Shown one piece after another: positions 1 through 8,422 of a stretch of 29,114 nucleotides of DNA. The position numbers and the translations under genes were made by a program. Location of the stretch: IMG/VR virus record IMGVR_UViG_3300042464_000502, positions 1-29,114 of that record; one strand, 5' to 3'. Under the pieces are notes generated by a model. The model was not told the origin of the DNA and did not search any database. It saw only the letters and a list, made by a program, of their open reading frames with translations. Position 1 is the first letter of the stretch. Each line of letters starts with the position of its first letter. This DNA is from a virus.

Positions 1-179
1 TGTAAATGAAAATAATTTAGTTCCTGAATTGAATGTTGGTGAGTTAACAATTGTACCTGTTGCTGCATTTGTACTTATATCATACCAATTACTACCTGAA
101 CCAGAATATGATAATACATTACTTGCGTCATACCATGCAACCAATCCATTCTGTGGTATTGGAGAACTTGGTGATGTTG
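1..179. repeat. Left copy of 179-bp terminal direct repeat
   Basis: These bases recur at 28936-29114 with a single difference (G at 127, A at 29062). The simplest reading is overlap of the two ends of a circular or circularly permuted phage genome. The mismatch is synonymous (GAC or GAT, Asp) in the leftward fibre gene that spans the junction, which suggests real strain variation rather than random error. The reading frame continues correctly through the join. Confidence 0.9.
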
Positions 180-438
180 ATGGTGTTAATGTTGGAGTTA
201 CCGATGGTGTCGGTGCGGGAATTGAACTTGTTGGTGTTATAGTTGGAGTTATAGTTGGCGTTGGTGTTGGAGTTGATACAGGACCTGAAGTCTTTTCAAC
301 ATTCATAATCTCAGCTCCCCATATGTTTCCCTTTCTTGATTTCTCAGATAAAGGTTTTAGTAAGTCTTCAATATTGATTTTTGGTTTGTTGTCAGACCCT
401 ACTGGTCTCCAATTTTTTCCACCCCATTTGTATGCCAT
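1..438 (-). CDS. Tail fibre/adhesin-like protein, N-terminal part (continues at the right end)
   Basis: This is the 5' part of a leftward gene that runs off the left edge. If the ends are joined, it continues in frame to the stop at 28051 and gives a 440-aa protein. The ATG at 438 opens a short polar segment (about residues 1-52, starting MAYKWGGKNW) that could anchor the protein to the virion. A Pro-Thr-rich linker follows at about 53-98. The start of a globular domain (LVAWYDASN...) then resembles LamG/concanavalin-type jelly-roll lectin modules. The gene lies just downstream of a terminator (469-495), so it probably begins its own transcript. The architecture of short anchor, PT linker and carbohydrate-binding fold is typical of receptor-binding or decorative virion proteins. 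The role is inferred and no exact family is recognised. Confidence 0.75.
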   Translation of the reverse strand, partial: MAYKWGGKNWRPVGSDNKPKINIEDLLKPLSEKSRKGNIWGAEIMNVEKTSGPVSTPTPTPTITPTITPTSSIPAPTPSVTPTLTPSTSPSSPIPQNGLVAWYDASNVLSYSGSGSNWYDISTNAATGTIVNSPTFNSGTKLFSFT

Positions 439-468
439 ATAACTATAAATATAACTAATTTTTTATCT

Positions 469-495
469 AAAAAAAAGGGGGAATTAATCCCCCTT
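469..495 (-). terminator. Rho-independent terminator after the tube protein gene
   Basis: An eight-base stem (AAGGGGGA with TCCCCCTT, loop ATTAA) is followed on the minus strand by a run of eight T (469-476 on the plus strand). It lies 20 bases past the stop of the 516-1064 gene and should end the long structural transcript. The fibre gene starting at 438 would then need its own promoter or readthrough. Confidence 0.88.
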
Positions 496-515
496 CTTTT
501 AGTGTTTGTGTTTGA

Positions 516-1064
516 TTATTCAGCGTTAACTGTAATACCACTCATGATTGCTCCTAAAGTAGTTGTTACCGCAACCTCAACAGATGGATTTGGTTCTCCA
601 CCAATGAACGATAAGCTAGCGCCATTCGCGTCATTATATTTTAAACCGGTCATTGCTTGACCAACATTTACATATAATCCATTCTCGAATCCAACAGCCC
701 AATAACGGTCGTTGTTATCCAAGATAATCATATATAATGCGTTTTGTTTAATCAACTCGAACCAAAGATTTCTCAATGCTTGGTCAAGTCTCGGAAGTGC
801 TACCGCAACTGTTGGTTGGAATGTTATAGCTTGATTTGTGTCGTTTACAAGTAAATCTTCAGTTAATGAAGACGATTGTCTAACCAATTCAAACTTATAA
901 AATGTTCCTGTTCCTGAAATTGAAGTTACTTCGTCCGTACCATTGTACGCAACGTTTGTGATTGTTGACCCAGAATCACCTAATATCCACAATGCTTTAA
1001 TACCACCGGTACTATTATTGCGACAATCTAAGGTATATCCTGCGTCTATGAAACATGATGCCAT
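516..1064 (-). CDS. Putative major tail tube protein
   Basis: This is a 182-aa protein with no membrane segment. Features recalled from a family common in Bacteroidota phages and usually assigned to the tail tube are an N-terminal Cys followed by a 'LDCRNNSTGGIKALWIL' segment, a 'LVRQSSSLTEDL' strand, a central 'LPRLDQALRNLWFELIK' helix, and a C-terminal 'GLKYNDANGASLSFIGGEP' stretch. The order of beta strands, one helix and more beta strands fits the tail-tube fold shared by siphovirus tubes. It lies 47 bases downstream of the major capsid gene and is followed by a strong terminator, which suggests very high late expression. The family assignment is from memory of sequence patterns. A decoration or other virion role is the main alternative. 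Confidence 0.7.
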   Translation of the reverse strand: MASCFIDAGYTLDCRNNSTGGIKALWILGDSGSTITNVAYNGTDEVTSISGTGTFYKFELVRQSSSLTEDLLVNDTNQAITFQPTVAVALPRLDQALRNLWFELIKQNALYMIILDNNDRYWAVGFENGLYVNVGQAMTGLKYNDANGASLSFIGGEPNPSVEVAVTTTLGAIMSGITVNAE

Positions 1065-1111
1065 AATTATTATTTAATTTAATTTAGTTTAGTTTATGTA
1101 ATTTCTTACGA

Positions 1112-2056
1112 TTATTTACAGATAGCAAATGAAGCTACATCAAATACACCTAAACCATAAGTTACGTTAGCCATAATCTTAACGATGTCTTCAAATGGGT
1201 CGTAGATAGATTTAACTGTCATGATTTCAGAGTTCATACCGAACATGTAGTAAGATGCAGGACCTGCGTAGTATGCAGATACACCATCAAGACCAACTGT
1301 AGGAATTACTCTTACGTTTGTACCTGGTAACATTAATGACCATTCTTCACCTGTAGCAGCACCCGCAGCATCCAAAGTAAATAAATTCACGAATGAACTG
1401 TTTCTCATTGAAGCAACTAAAGCTCTGTAGTTAGCGTATGAACAATAGATAACTAAGTCATCTCTGTGTAATACGTTTGAAGGAATGTTTTGGTAGATAG
1501 TAGAGAATACTTCTAAACCGTTACTTGCTGTAGCAGCTGAGTAAGTGATTTGAGTAGCACCATTACCTGAAGTGATTAAAGCACCAACACCGTTGAAACA
1601 AGCTGAACCATAAGTTCCACCAGTAGCAACTGTATTTTGCCATAATTGTTTTTCAACTTGGTTTGCAATTCTGTTTGAGATATCTGTCAAGATTACTTCT
1701 TCAAATGGTACGCTTTCTTGGAAGTTTGCATTTGATAAAGATTGTGAAAGATATGTATCATACAAATCGTAAGGACACAATTGTTGGTTAACTTTCTTAT
1801 TACATAAGTCAACTGTTACTAAATTTTGTACTGTTGCACCTGTTGGTGAGAATCCGCAATCTAAATCTTGTAAGATTACATCATTGGTTACAAAACCAAC
1901 TTTCTCTGTTGTACCTTTTAAGTTAGGACGAACTGTAGCGTATTTTGGAAGGGTTAATCCCAAAAGACTTTTGATTAACATATCAGCTCCGTAACTGTTG
2001 AAAGTTGGAAGATTAGTTAAATCATAATTGAAACTGAATTTTTTATTCTTTTCCAT
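1112..2056 (-). CDS. Major capsid protein (HK97-fold)
   Basis: This 314-aa protein follows directly after the scaffold gene, the normal place for the capsid subunit. The N-terminal arm (about 1-40) is followed by mixed strands and a long helix region around 130-160 (FEEVILTDISNRIANQVEKQ) resembling the spine helix. Near 205-215 there is a 'LVIYCSYANYRALVASMR' segment and near 240-260 a 'LPGTNVRVIPTVGLDG' segment, typical of the A-domain of HK97-type capsid proteins in this phage group. It has many Ala, Thr and Asn residues and few charged ones. Several upstream start regions in this block carry AAAC-rich leaders, and the leader here is CAAACAAACAATCAAATAACC before ATG, which may favour strong translation. 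The fold is inferred from context and sequence style. Confidence 0.82.
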   Translation of the reverse strand: MEKNKKFSFNYDLTNLPTFNSYGADMLIKSLLGLTLPKYATVRPNLKGTTEKVGFVTNDVILQDLDCGFSPTGATVQNLVTVDLCNKKVNQQLCPYDLYDTYLSQSLSNANFQESVPFEEVILTDISNRIANQVEKQLWQNTVATGGTYGSACFNGVGALITSGNGATQITYSAATASNGLEVFSTIYQNIPSNVLHRDDLVIYCSYANYRALVASMRNSSFVNLFTLDAAGAATGEEWSLMLPGTNVRVIPTVGLDGVSAYYAGPASYYMFGMNSEIMTVKSIYDPFEDIVKIMANVTYGLGVFDVASFAICK

Positions 2057-2084
2057 GGTTATTTGATTGTTTGTTTGTTTTAGT

Positions 2085-2858
2085 TTATTTTCTTAATGAT
2101 TTGATTAGTTCAAGTTTGTAATCAGTTGCTGATTCTTTGTATGTTTTCTTTTCTGCTACAGAGAATTTTTCAGGTGATTTTTTGAATTTATCAAAATCGG
2201 TTTTTAATGCTGTTAATTCAGCGGACATAGTTTCATTTGCAATTTTCATTTTGTCTGCGATAGACTTCATTTCTTCTACAACTGGAACTAAAATTTTTAG
2301 TAAATCTTCAATACTTGGAGTTTCCATTGGTTCTTCTTCCATGATACTCAATTCTTCTACATTTGAACGTTCTGTGATTACACCATCAACTGTGGTAAAT
2401 CTTATCTTAACGTCATTTCCTTCAGAATCTTTCAAAGTAACTTGGTGTTCACCATTTGGAGCGGGAGTAGTAGTTCCATCGGTATTAACGACATCAACTT
2501 TTTCACCTACATCAAATGTATTACTTTCCAAAACTTGACCTTGAGCGTCTGTAGCTTGTACCATTTTCATTGTACCCAATTCTTCAGCAACTTCACTTGA
2601 TTCGATTGCAATAACAACAGAGCTACTATCTAATGTAAGAACCAAACCTTCACGAGTTGTGTGAGTTCCTGCCGGAGCGGGAGTTAAAGTTGATTCACCT
2701 ACAATATATATTACCTGTCCAATTTTGAAATCTTCGTCTAAGTTGTTTGTTACTTCTGTTACACCATCTTCAAGTTTAGTACTTGCAAATGTTTCCTTTT
2801 TGAATTTGATATTCAATAGGTCTGCGATTTTTTGTAATGCTTCTTTAGCGTTTTTCAT
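2085..2858 (-). CDS. Capsid scaffold protein with tandem beta modules
   Basis: This 257-aa acidic protein lies between the maturation protease and the capsid gene, where scaffolds are encoded. Residues 30-160 hold two related beta-rich modules, each with an 'APxGxH' turn (TPAPAGTHT and TPAPNGEHQ) followed by a Leu/Val-rich strand. I recognise the same motif style in scaffold proteins of Bacteroidota phages. Residues 165-257 are helical and highly charged (IEDLLKILVPVVEEMKSIA, then FKKSPEKFSVAEKK) and probably form the coiled-coil scaffold and the basic C-terminal capsid-binding tail. It is expected to assemble with the capsid protein in the prohead and to be removed by the neighbouring protease. 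The scaffold call is well supported by position; the function of the beta modules is unknown. Confidence 0.75.
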   Translation of the reverse strand: MKNAKEALQKIADLLNIKFKKETFASTKLEDGVTEVTNNLDEDFKIGQVIYIVGESTLTPAPAGTHTTREGLVLTLDSSSVVIAIESSEVAEELGTMKMVQATDAQGQVLESNTFDVGEKVDVVNTDGTTTPAPNGEHQVTLKDSEGNDVKIRFTTVDGVITERSNVEELSIMEEEPMETPSIEDLLKILVPVVEEMKSIADKMKIANETMSAELTALKTDFDKFKKSPEKFSVAEKKTYKESATDYKLELIKSLRK

Positions 2859-2921
2859 ATTTTATTAATCAATTATTTTTATGATTCTTTTATAAATACT
2901 ATGTGTATTTGAACACGAGAA

Positions 2922-5366
2922 TTAATCTACGGGATTATATTGAGAAAGTATATCTATTATCTGAGATAACAGTATTTCATCTTTATCAATTCTACTAAAC
3001 TTTAACATAAATTCTCCTTCAACAGAGAATCCTTTTACTTTGCCAGTCTTAATAAAATCGTTCCAAATCATATCACCCTCTTTTGTATCTAATACTTGAT
3101 ATCCAGCCATCCAAGAACCAATTGGAACTTGTTGTTCTGTATATCCGAGTTCGTATGCTTTGTCACTAGGTCCTGTAACTAACCAACTTTCAACCATTGC
3201 AATATCATTGAATGTTCTATTGCTATGTTCTAAATTGGTATCACGAAGTCTTTGTTCAACCATAAACTTGCGTTGTATCTTCTCGATTGTTTGAGGAGTA
3301 AACCTAACGTAATACTTCTCATTTGTTACATCATCCAAACGTGGAATCAACACATTTGGTAACATCAATGGACTGAATATAATACGTTTTTCATTATCTG
3401 ATTTAAACGTTACTTTACTGAAGTCCGATTGTTTTTTTGCATTGTACTTACATGCTTGGAACATTTGTTTACCCATATATAAAACAGGTTCAATTACTCC
3501 GTTACATCCATTATCCAATGAATAATTTTTTGCATTTATTTCTGATTCAAATATTGGTAATCCTTGGATGAATCCAATTGGTATCAATCCAAATCCTACT
3601 TTTGATAATGATTCAGGTTTGGTAATTTTCATTATACCCAAACTTCTATAATCTTCTCTTGTGTATGGGTTATTTTCAATTACTTCAACAATACGCAAAC
3701 CATCATCGATTAGTTCTTTAGCTTTCTTTGATTTGTTTGCGGGTGAATTAACCAAATATAAATCATCATATCTAACACCAGCTCTTATCAATTGACTTTG
3801 TGTTTCAATTAATCTTGCTGAATTTCTTGCAGATATAATAGATATTCTATAACCACCCCACTTTGAATTAACATAATTGACAACATTCATATTTGGTGTT
3901 AAACCATCGAATAATGTATCATCAATATCAACCACAATAACACGGTTAGTTCCTCTTGAGAACTCTGTTCTTGATTGTCTTACTGTACTTGCTGGTGGAT
4001 TTACCACTCCCGCTAGACCTGTTGCTGGTTCTACAGTTTGTGCTTTTATAATTTCATCGTTTTTTCTGTTGGTAATCTTATCTTCATAACCAACACCTTT
4101 ATTCATATTACCGAATATCAATTCCAGCCAATAGTGTCTACAGTTTGCACCACCCTTCCATTGCATAATATCAGGGTTAGTTCCTGTTGGTCTTGGGATG
4201 ATATTTTTATCTTCAGCTGATAATTGTGCGTTTAAACTCATTATATCTTCATATCTGAATACATATTGTTTTCCACCCAACATTCTTTTACAGAATTGTC
4301 TTGATGTTGATATTAATTCTGAACCCATTCCTGATACATAGACATATCTGATTTTAACACCAAAGTTATCCATGATTGAGTTTTCATTTGGGTCAGCAAC
4401 TATTTGATAGAACTTCTGTTCTGTTATGTTTGAATATTTTTCCCTTACTGTATTCAATAATACTTCAGGTTCAACTACTCTCATATCCTCAATTACCCAT
4501 CCTTGTTCAAGTAATGATTCCAATTCAACACCAACATCAGGTAATTCATCGTGACTTGCACATGACATATAAACCTCGTTACCATTATCATCGGTATGGG
4601 TATGATAACCATCACAGTTATAATTCTCCTTACCATAAATGATTGCTTCTTCTGGTGTTGAGAAGTATGGAATACCATTCATATAACCTAACGCTTCAAA
4701 TTGAACATTCATATTCTCATATTTTGCAATACACATTGCAACAGATTGGTCTTCGGGATATCCTTCATTTCGAAGTACAGGAATACATCTTTGTAGATAA
4801 TCATCTTTTGATTCATTCGGATTAACTGAAACGAATAGGACATCTTCAATCAATGTTTTACCTGTTGCATAATTTACATATGTTGGTAATGATGATTCAT
4901 AATCCATATCTTCTTCAATGGTAATAATTTTAGTTTCTAACCATTTCTCAACTCTACCAGTTTCATCCAATCCCCATGAATACCACGCAAGTAAACCACA
5001 ACCATCATCAAATGATTTTGATGACTCTAAATCTACTTTATGTCTATCTGCGTAAGCTTTCATTCTCTTAATCGTTTCTATTGAAATTGGTTCACGATTT
5101 GCAAGTTGGTTTAAACGATTTTTACCAACGGGAGTCATACAATCACCATATCCATTTTCATCTACCCAAATCTTTGCTTTTATTGCATTGTCTGTGATAT
5201 ATTGTGGATAATCAGTAATTGATTCAAAATCCTGTTTTAAGAAATACATAAACTCTGTTTCAATTGCTGGCATTCCTACCAACGCAACCGCTTCAACTCC
5301 TGTGTATCCTGATTGACCCATTAATAGGTCTTCTATTTGTAAATCTATAATTTTTAATGGATTCAT
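2922..5366 (-). CDS. Multidomain prohead protease fusion (XkdF-like protease plus HAD-like phosphatase)
   Basis: This 814-aa protein has at least five recognisable parts. Residues 60-135 match a phage head module with a Gly/Tyr turn, 'SIETIKRMKAYADRH' helix and a 'GLLAWYSWG' end. Residues 180-217 (ESKDDYLQRC...AMCIAKYEN) are a Cys-containing helical segment. Residues 355-413 contain 'SRQFCKRML' and 'GGANCRHYW', a Cys/His module known from phage head proteins. Residues 475-580 look like a HAD hydrolase: DIDDT at 480-484 with a Ser after a strand at 512, a Lys-rich loop near 545, and ENNP at 564-567 in place of the usual acidic pair. Residues 665-785 fit the XkdF-type prohead serine protease, with likely catalytic His714 (NLEH) and Ser727 (ESW) and a 'GFSVEG' strand near 779-784. 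A Cys/Gly module appears twice (about 227-273 and 598-640). The position before the scaffold and capsid genes supports a maturation role; the HAD role is unknown. Confidence 0.75.
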   Translation of the reverse strand: MNPLKIIDLQIEDLLMGQSGYTGVEAVALVGMPAIETEFMYFLKQDFESITDYPQYITDNAIKAKIWVDENGYGDCMTPVGKNRLNQLANREPISIETIKRMKAYADRHKVDLESSKSFDDGCGLLAWYSWGLDETGRVEKWLETKIITIEEDMDYESSLPTYVNYATGKTLIEDVLFVSVNPNESKDDYLQRCIPVLRNEGYPEDQSVAMCIAKYENMNVQFEALGYMNGIPYFSTPEEAIIYGKENYNCDGYHTHTDDNGNEVYMSCASHDELPDVGVELESLLEQGWVIEDMRVVEPEVLLNTVREKYSNITEQKFYQIVADPNENSIMDNFGVKIRYVYVSGMGSELISTSRQFCKRMLGGKQYVFRYEDIMSLNAQLSAEDKNIIPRPTGTNPDIMQWKGGANCRHYWLELIFGNMNKGVGYEDKITNRKNDEIIKAQTVEPATGLAGVVNPPASTVRQSRTEFSRGTNRVIVVDIDDTLFDGLTPNMNVVNYVNSKWGGYRISIISARNSARLIETQSQLIRAGVRYDDLYLVNSPANKSKKAKELIDDGLRIVEVIENNPYTREDYRSLGIMKITKPESLSKVGFGLIPIGFIQGLPIFESEINAKNYSLDNGCNGVIEPVLYMGKQMFQACKYNAKKQSDFSKVTFKSDNEKRIIFSPLMLPNVLIPRLDDVTNEKYYVRFTPQTIEKIQRKFMVEQRLRDTNLEHSNRTFNDIAMVESWLVTGPSDKAYELGYTEQQVPIGSWMAGYQVLDTKEGDMIWNDFIKTGKVKGFSVEGEFMLKFSRIDKDEILLSQIIDILSQYNPVD

Positions 5367-5376
5367 ATTCTATTTT

Positions 5377-8300
5377 TTAAAATGATGCTAACGCTTCTAA
5401 TCTTCTGTTTATTGCTTGAGATTTTGTTATGTCTGTTTCCAATACATACGCTCTTATTGGTGCTTGTTTTTGTGATGCTAATACTTCAATTAATCTTGAA
5501 TCCATCGCTGAATTAATATAAATTGGTTTACCACCACCCTGTTCGTTTATTTGTGATAATAATGAACCATATTGTAATGTTGACCTTCTATTGATAACAG
5601 CTTCGTTTCCTTCCATGGTAACACCACCGTTTGCATATCTAACTCCACCTTGTTCATGTGAACGTCCTTTTACCAAACCACCTCGAGCCATTGATTGTTC
5701 AGCATTTAATTGACCTTTTATTATTGCAACTTGTGCAACCATTAATGCTGCACCTAAACCAGCTAATACAAATCCAACAGGTGTAAATCCATATTGAGCA
5801 AATGTTTTGATAGTTGCTGCCGTAGCATCCGCAATAGATTGTGCAATTTGAAATTGAAGTGATTTAATTCTTGCTTCCTTTTCTATTTGTGCTTTTTTAG
5901 CTTGGTATGATTTTTCATTCTCAAGTTTTTTTTCACCAATTACTTTCATTCTAGCCTGATACTCGGTTTCACCTTCAGTACTTCGTTTTAATGAAGCCTC
6001 TTCAATATCAGTCATAGACCTATTAAATTCTTTTTCTAATATAGTAAGGTCAGTTGAAAATGATTGTGCAACCATTGATGAAATCTTTGATATGCTTGAA
6101 GCTATAGTTTCAGCTGCTAAACCAATATCAGCTAAAAACGTTTTTTGGTCATCTGTTAGTTCTTTACTTCTTTTCTTTCGTAAAGCACTTTGTGCATTGC
6201 TTAACTTTATATCAGCTTTTAATAATTCTTTATTAATTTCTTCCTTTGCTTCAGGACTTGATGTTGGGTCTTCAAGTATTATTTTTTTCCTTTCTTTAAC
6301 AGCATCTCGTTCAATTTTTGCTTTATGTACATTGTATTCTAATTGCATAACACCAACTTTGTTATTGTATTCTGTTTCAACTTTTAATAGTTCAGCTTTA
6401 ATACGTTTAAGTTCTTCAGGATTTATTGTTGGGTCTAATTTTAATATATCTAATTTTGCTTGTAACGCATTTTTTTGAATTTCTAACAACCCTACTTGAT
6501 ATACTTTTTCAATATTTGTTAATTCTGATTTTAATTCCCTTGAATCAAGACGATTTCTATCTTGAGCATCTTTTATGTCTTTATAATATGCTGTTTGTAA
6601 TTCAAGAGTTTGGTCTGCAATTATTTTATTTACCTGTACATTCGCTTCTTGAATTTTAGTATTATTTAATTGTAACAAACCTAATTTATTAAAATAATCT
6701 TCGTATTTCTTTAGAGTTTCATCAATTTGTGTTTTTTCAACACCAGCAGATTCTAATGCAAGTTTAATTTTATCTAATTCAATTTTTTTATAATTGTCAA
6801 AACTACTTTTGAATAATATATTTTTATTTTCTTCTAACTCTTCTTCAGTACCAAAAAATTCAGTTTGAAGTTTCTGAGATTCAGCAAAAAGATTAACCTG
6901 TCCTTGAAGATAATTTGTACTAATTTCTTTTTGAATTGCAAGAATCTTAATTTGTTGTAATTTTTCACTATCTATAATTCCTTGATTTGCTTCATCAATC
7001 TCCTTTTGAGTTGCTTTTCCGGCATCTTTTAAACCTTTAAGTCCTTTTTCTAATTCAGTTCTTTTATCGGTTTCTAATTTTATTACGTCATCAATTCTCT
7101 GTTTATAACTTCTACCTTCAGAATCCAATAATTCTTTATTAAGCTCTTTACTTAAATTGGTAATTTCTAATCTAGCTTGTTTTATTATTTGAACTCTATC
7201 ATTTTCATATTTTCTAGTTATATCAACAGTTTTTGCACCTTTTATATTGGCTTCTTTGATTTGTTCATCATACGCTGATTTAAGAGTCTTCAACTCTTTT
7301 GATAGACCATCTTTCATTGCCGCTATTTGATTTGCGTTATTCATTCTAGTAACCTCAAGTTTTTGGTCTGCAATAGTTTTATCAAATGCAATATTTTCTA
7401 TTTTAATAGCTTTCGTTGCATCTGAGCTAGCATTTTCTTGTGCTAATAAATCAGAATTATACTTATTATTAATTTCTAATAATTTGTCTTTATATTCTTT
7501 ACTATCTCTTTCATCTAAATCATATTTTTTATTTAAAGCTTCTATTTCACGAAAACTTGCTGTTACCAATAACCAATATTGCTCATCCGCAATCTTTTTT
7601 GCATCTTTATATCCCTGTATTCTAAGGTCATGAAGTTTCTTTTGTTTTGCTGCCTCTGTTGTTACCTCAGCTTCAGCTTGTGCAATTTTAACATCATTGA
7701 TATCTTTCAATATTTTTAATTCTTGATTTAATGTTATAATTGATTTTTTCAATTGTAAATCTAATTCTTCTTGTGCTTGTTTCTCTTTCTCAGTTGAATC
7801 TGATAATGCAAGAAATGCGGTAACTAATAATCCAACTACTACAAGTATCGCAGTAAATGGATTGGCCAACATTGTGGCATATAATGTTCTTAATGCTGCA
7901 GTTAATGAGAATGTTGCAACTGTTGAACCTGCAGTTGCTACAGTTGAACCGGCAGTTGCTACAGTTTGAACAACCGTTTCAGATGCTACCGTAGCTTCCA
8001 TAAATCCACGAGCCGCCATCGCTACAGTTAATAAATTCTGAGCTGTTGCTGCAGCTTTGGTTACATTTTCAGAATTAAATCCAAATAATTGTGCTGCCGC
8101 AGTTGCTCCCGCAAAACCTGCACTTACACCACCAACTATCTTTGCAAAGGATTCCATCTTCTTTTCAAATGAAATCCCTTGAATTTTCTTACCTAAATTA
8201 GCAACTCCTGTTTCAGTCTTTTTAACTTCATCAGTAACTTGTTTAACTTTACCAGCGGTATCTGTAAATTTATCACCATCTAATGCGTCTAATTTACCTT

Positions 8301-8397
8301 TAGCACTGACTAATACTGCTTCTAATTCTTCAACTGAAGATATAGTTTGGGGTACCCCATCTAACTGTAGTTTTAAAGCTACTGTCCTTTCTGCCAT
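5377..8397 (-). CDS. Tail tape measure protein
   Basis: This is a 1006-aa protein and the largest in the window. Its N-terminus is helical. Residues 90-210 are rich in Ala, Gly and Val with hydrophobic stretches (one around 180-200, LANPFTAILVVVGLLVTAF), followed by about 550 residues of charged heptad-like coiled coil rich in Lys, Glu and Leu. A second hydrophobic stretch lies near 845-885. The C-terminus carries 'ARGGLVKGRSHEQGG' and 'EGNEAVINRRSTLQYG', a pattern I know from tape-measure proteins of Bacteroidota phages. The protein sets tail length and probably helps DNA cross the membrane. A 21-bp direct duplication encodes VATAGST twice near residues 145-160. The gene follows the tail-tip genes and precedes the protease by 10 bases. 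Confidence 0.9.
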   Translation of the reverse strand: MAERTVALKLQLDGVPQTISSVEELEAVLVSAKGKLDALDGDKFTDTAGKVKQVTDEVKKTETGVANLGKKIQGISFEKKMESFAKIVGGVSAGFAGATAAAQLFGFNSENVTKAAATAQNLLTVAMAARGFMEATVASETVVQTVATAGSTVATAGSTVATFSLTAALRTLYATMLANPFTAILVVVGLLVTAFLALSDSTEKEKQAQEELDLQLKKSIITLNQELKILKDINDVKIAQAEAEVTTEAAKQKKLHDLRIQGYKDAKKIADEQYWLLVTASFREIEALNKKYDLDERDSKEYKDKLLEINNKYNSDLLAQENASSDATKAIKIENIAFDKTIADQKLEVTRMNNANQIAAMKDGLSKELKTLKSAYDEQIKEANIKGAKTVDITRKYENDRVQIIKQARLEITNLSKELNKELLDSEGRSYKQRIDDVIKLETDKRTELEKGLKGLKDAGKATQKEIDEANQGIIDSEKLQQIKILAIQKEISTNYLQGQVNLFAESQKLQTEFFGTEEELEENKNILFKSSFDNYKKIELDKIKLALESAGVEKTQIDETLKKYEDYFNKLGLLQLNNTKIQEANVQVNKIIADQTLELQTAYYKDIKDAQDRNRLDSRELKSELTNIEKVYQVGLLEIQKNALQAKLDILKLDPTINPEELKRIKAELLKVETEYNNKVGVMQLEYNVHKAKIERDAVKERKKIILEDPTSSPEAKEEINKELLKADIKLSNAQSALRKKRSKELTDDQKTFLADIGLAAETIASSISKISSMVAQSFSTDLTILEKEFNRSMTDIEEASLKRSTEGETEYQARMKVIGEKKLENEKSYQAKKAQIEKEARIKSLQFQIAQSIADATAATIKTFAQYGFTPVGFVLAGLGAALMVAQVAIIKGQLNAEQSMARGGLVKGRSHEQGGVRYANGGVTMEGNEAVINRRSTLQYGSLLSQINEQGGGKPIYINSAMDSRLIEVLASQKQAPIRAYVLETDITKSQAINRRLEALASF

Positions 8398-8422
8398 AAT
8401 TATATTTTTATATTTGTGTTTG

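Noticed and set aside
29-442. Rightward ORF opposite the fibre gene
   Set aside because: It is the antisense shadow of the PT-linker region; its product is a Val/Gly repeat with no protein-like pattern and the minus-strand gene accounts for the sequence.
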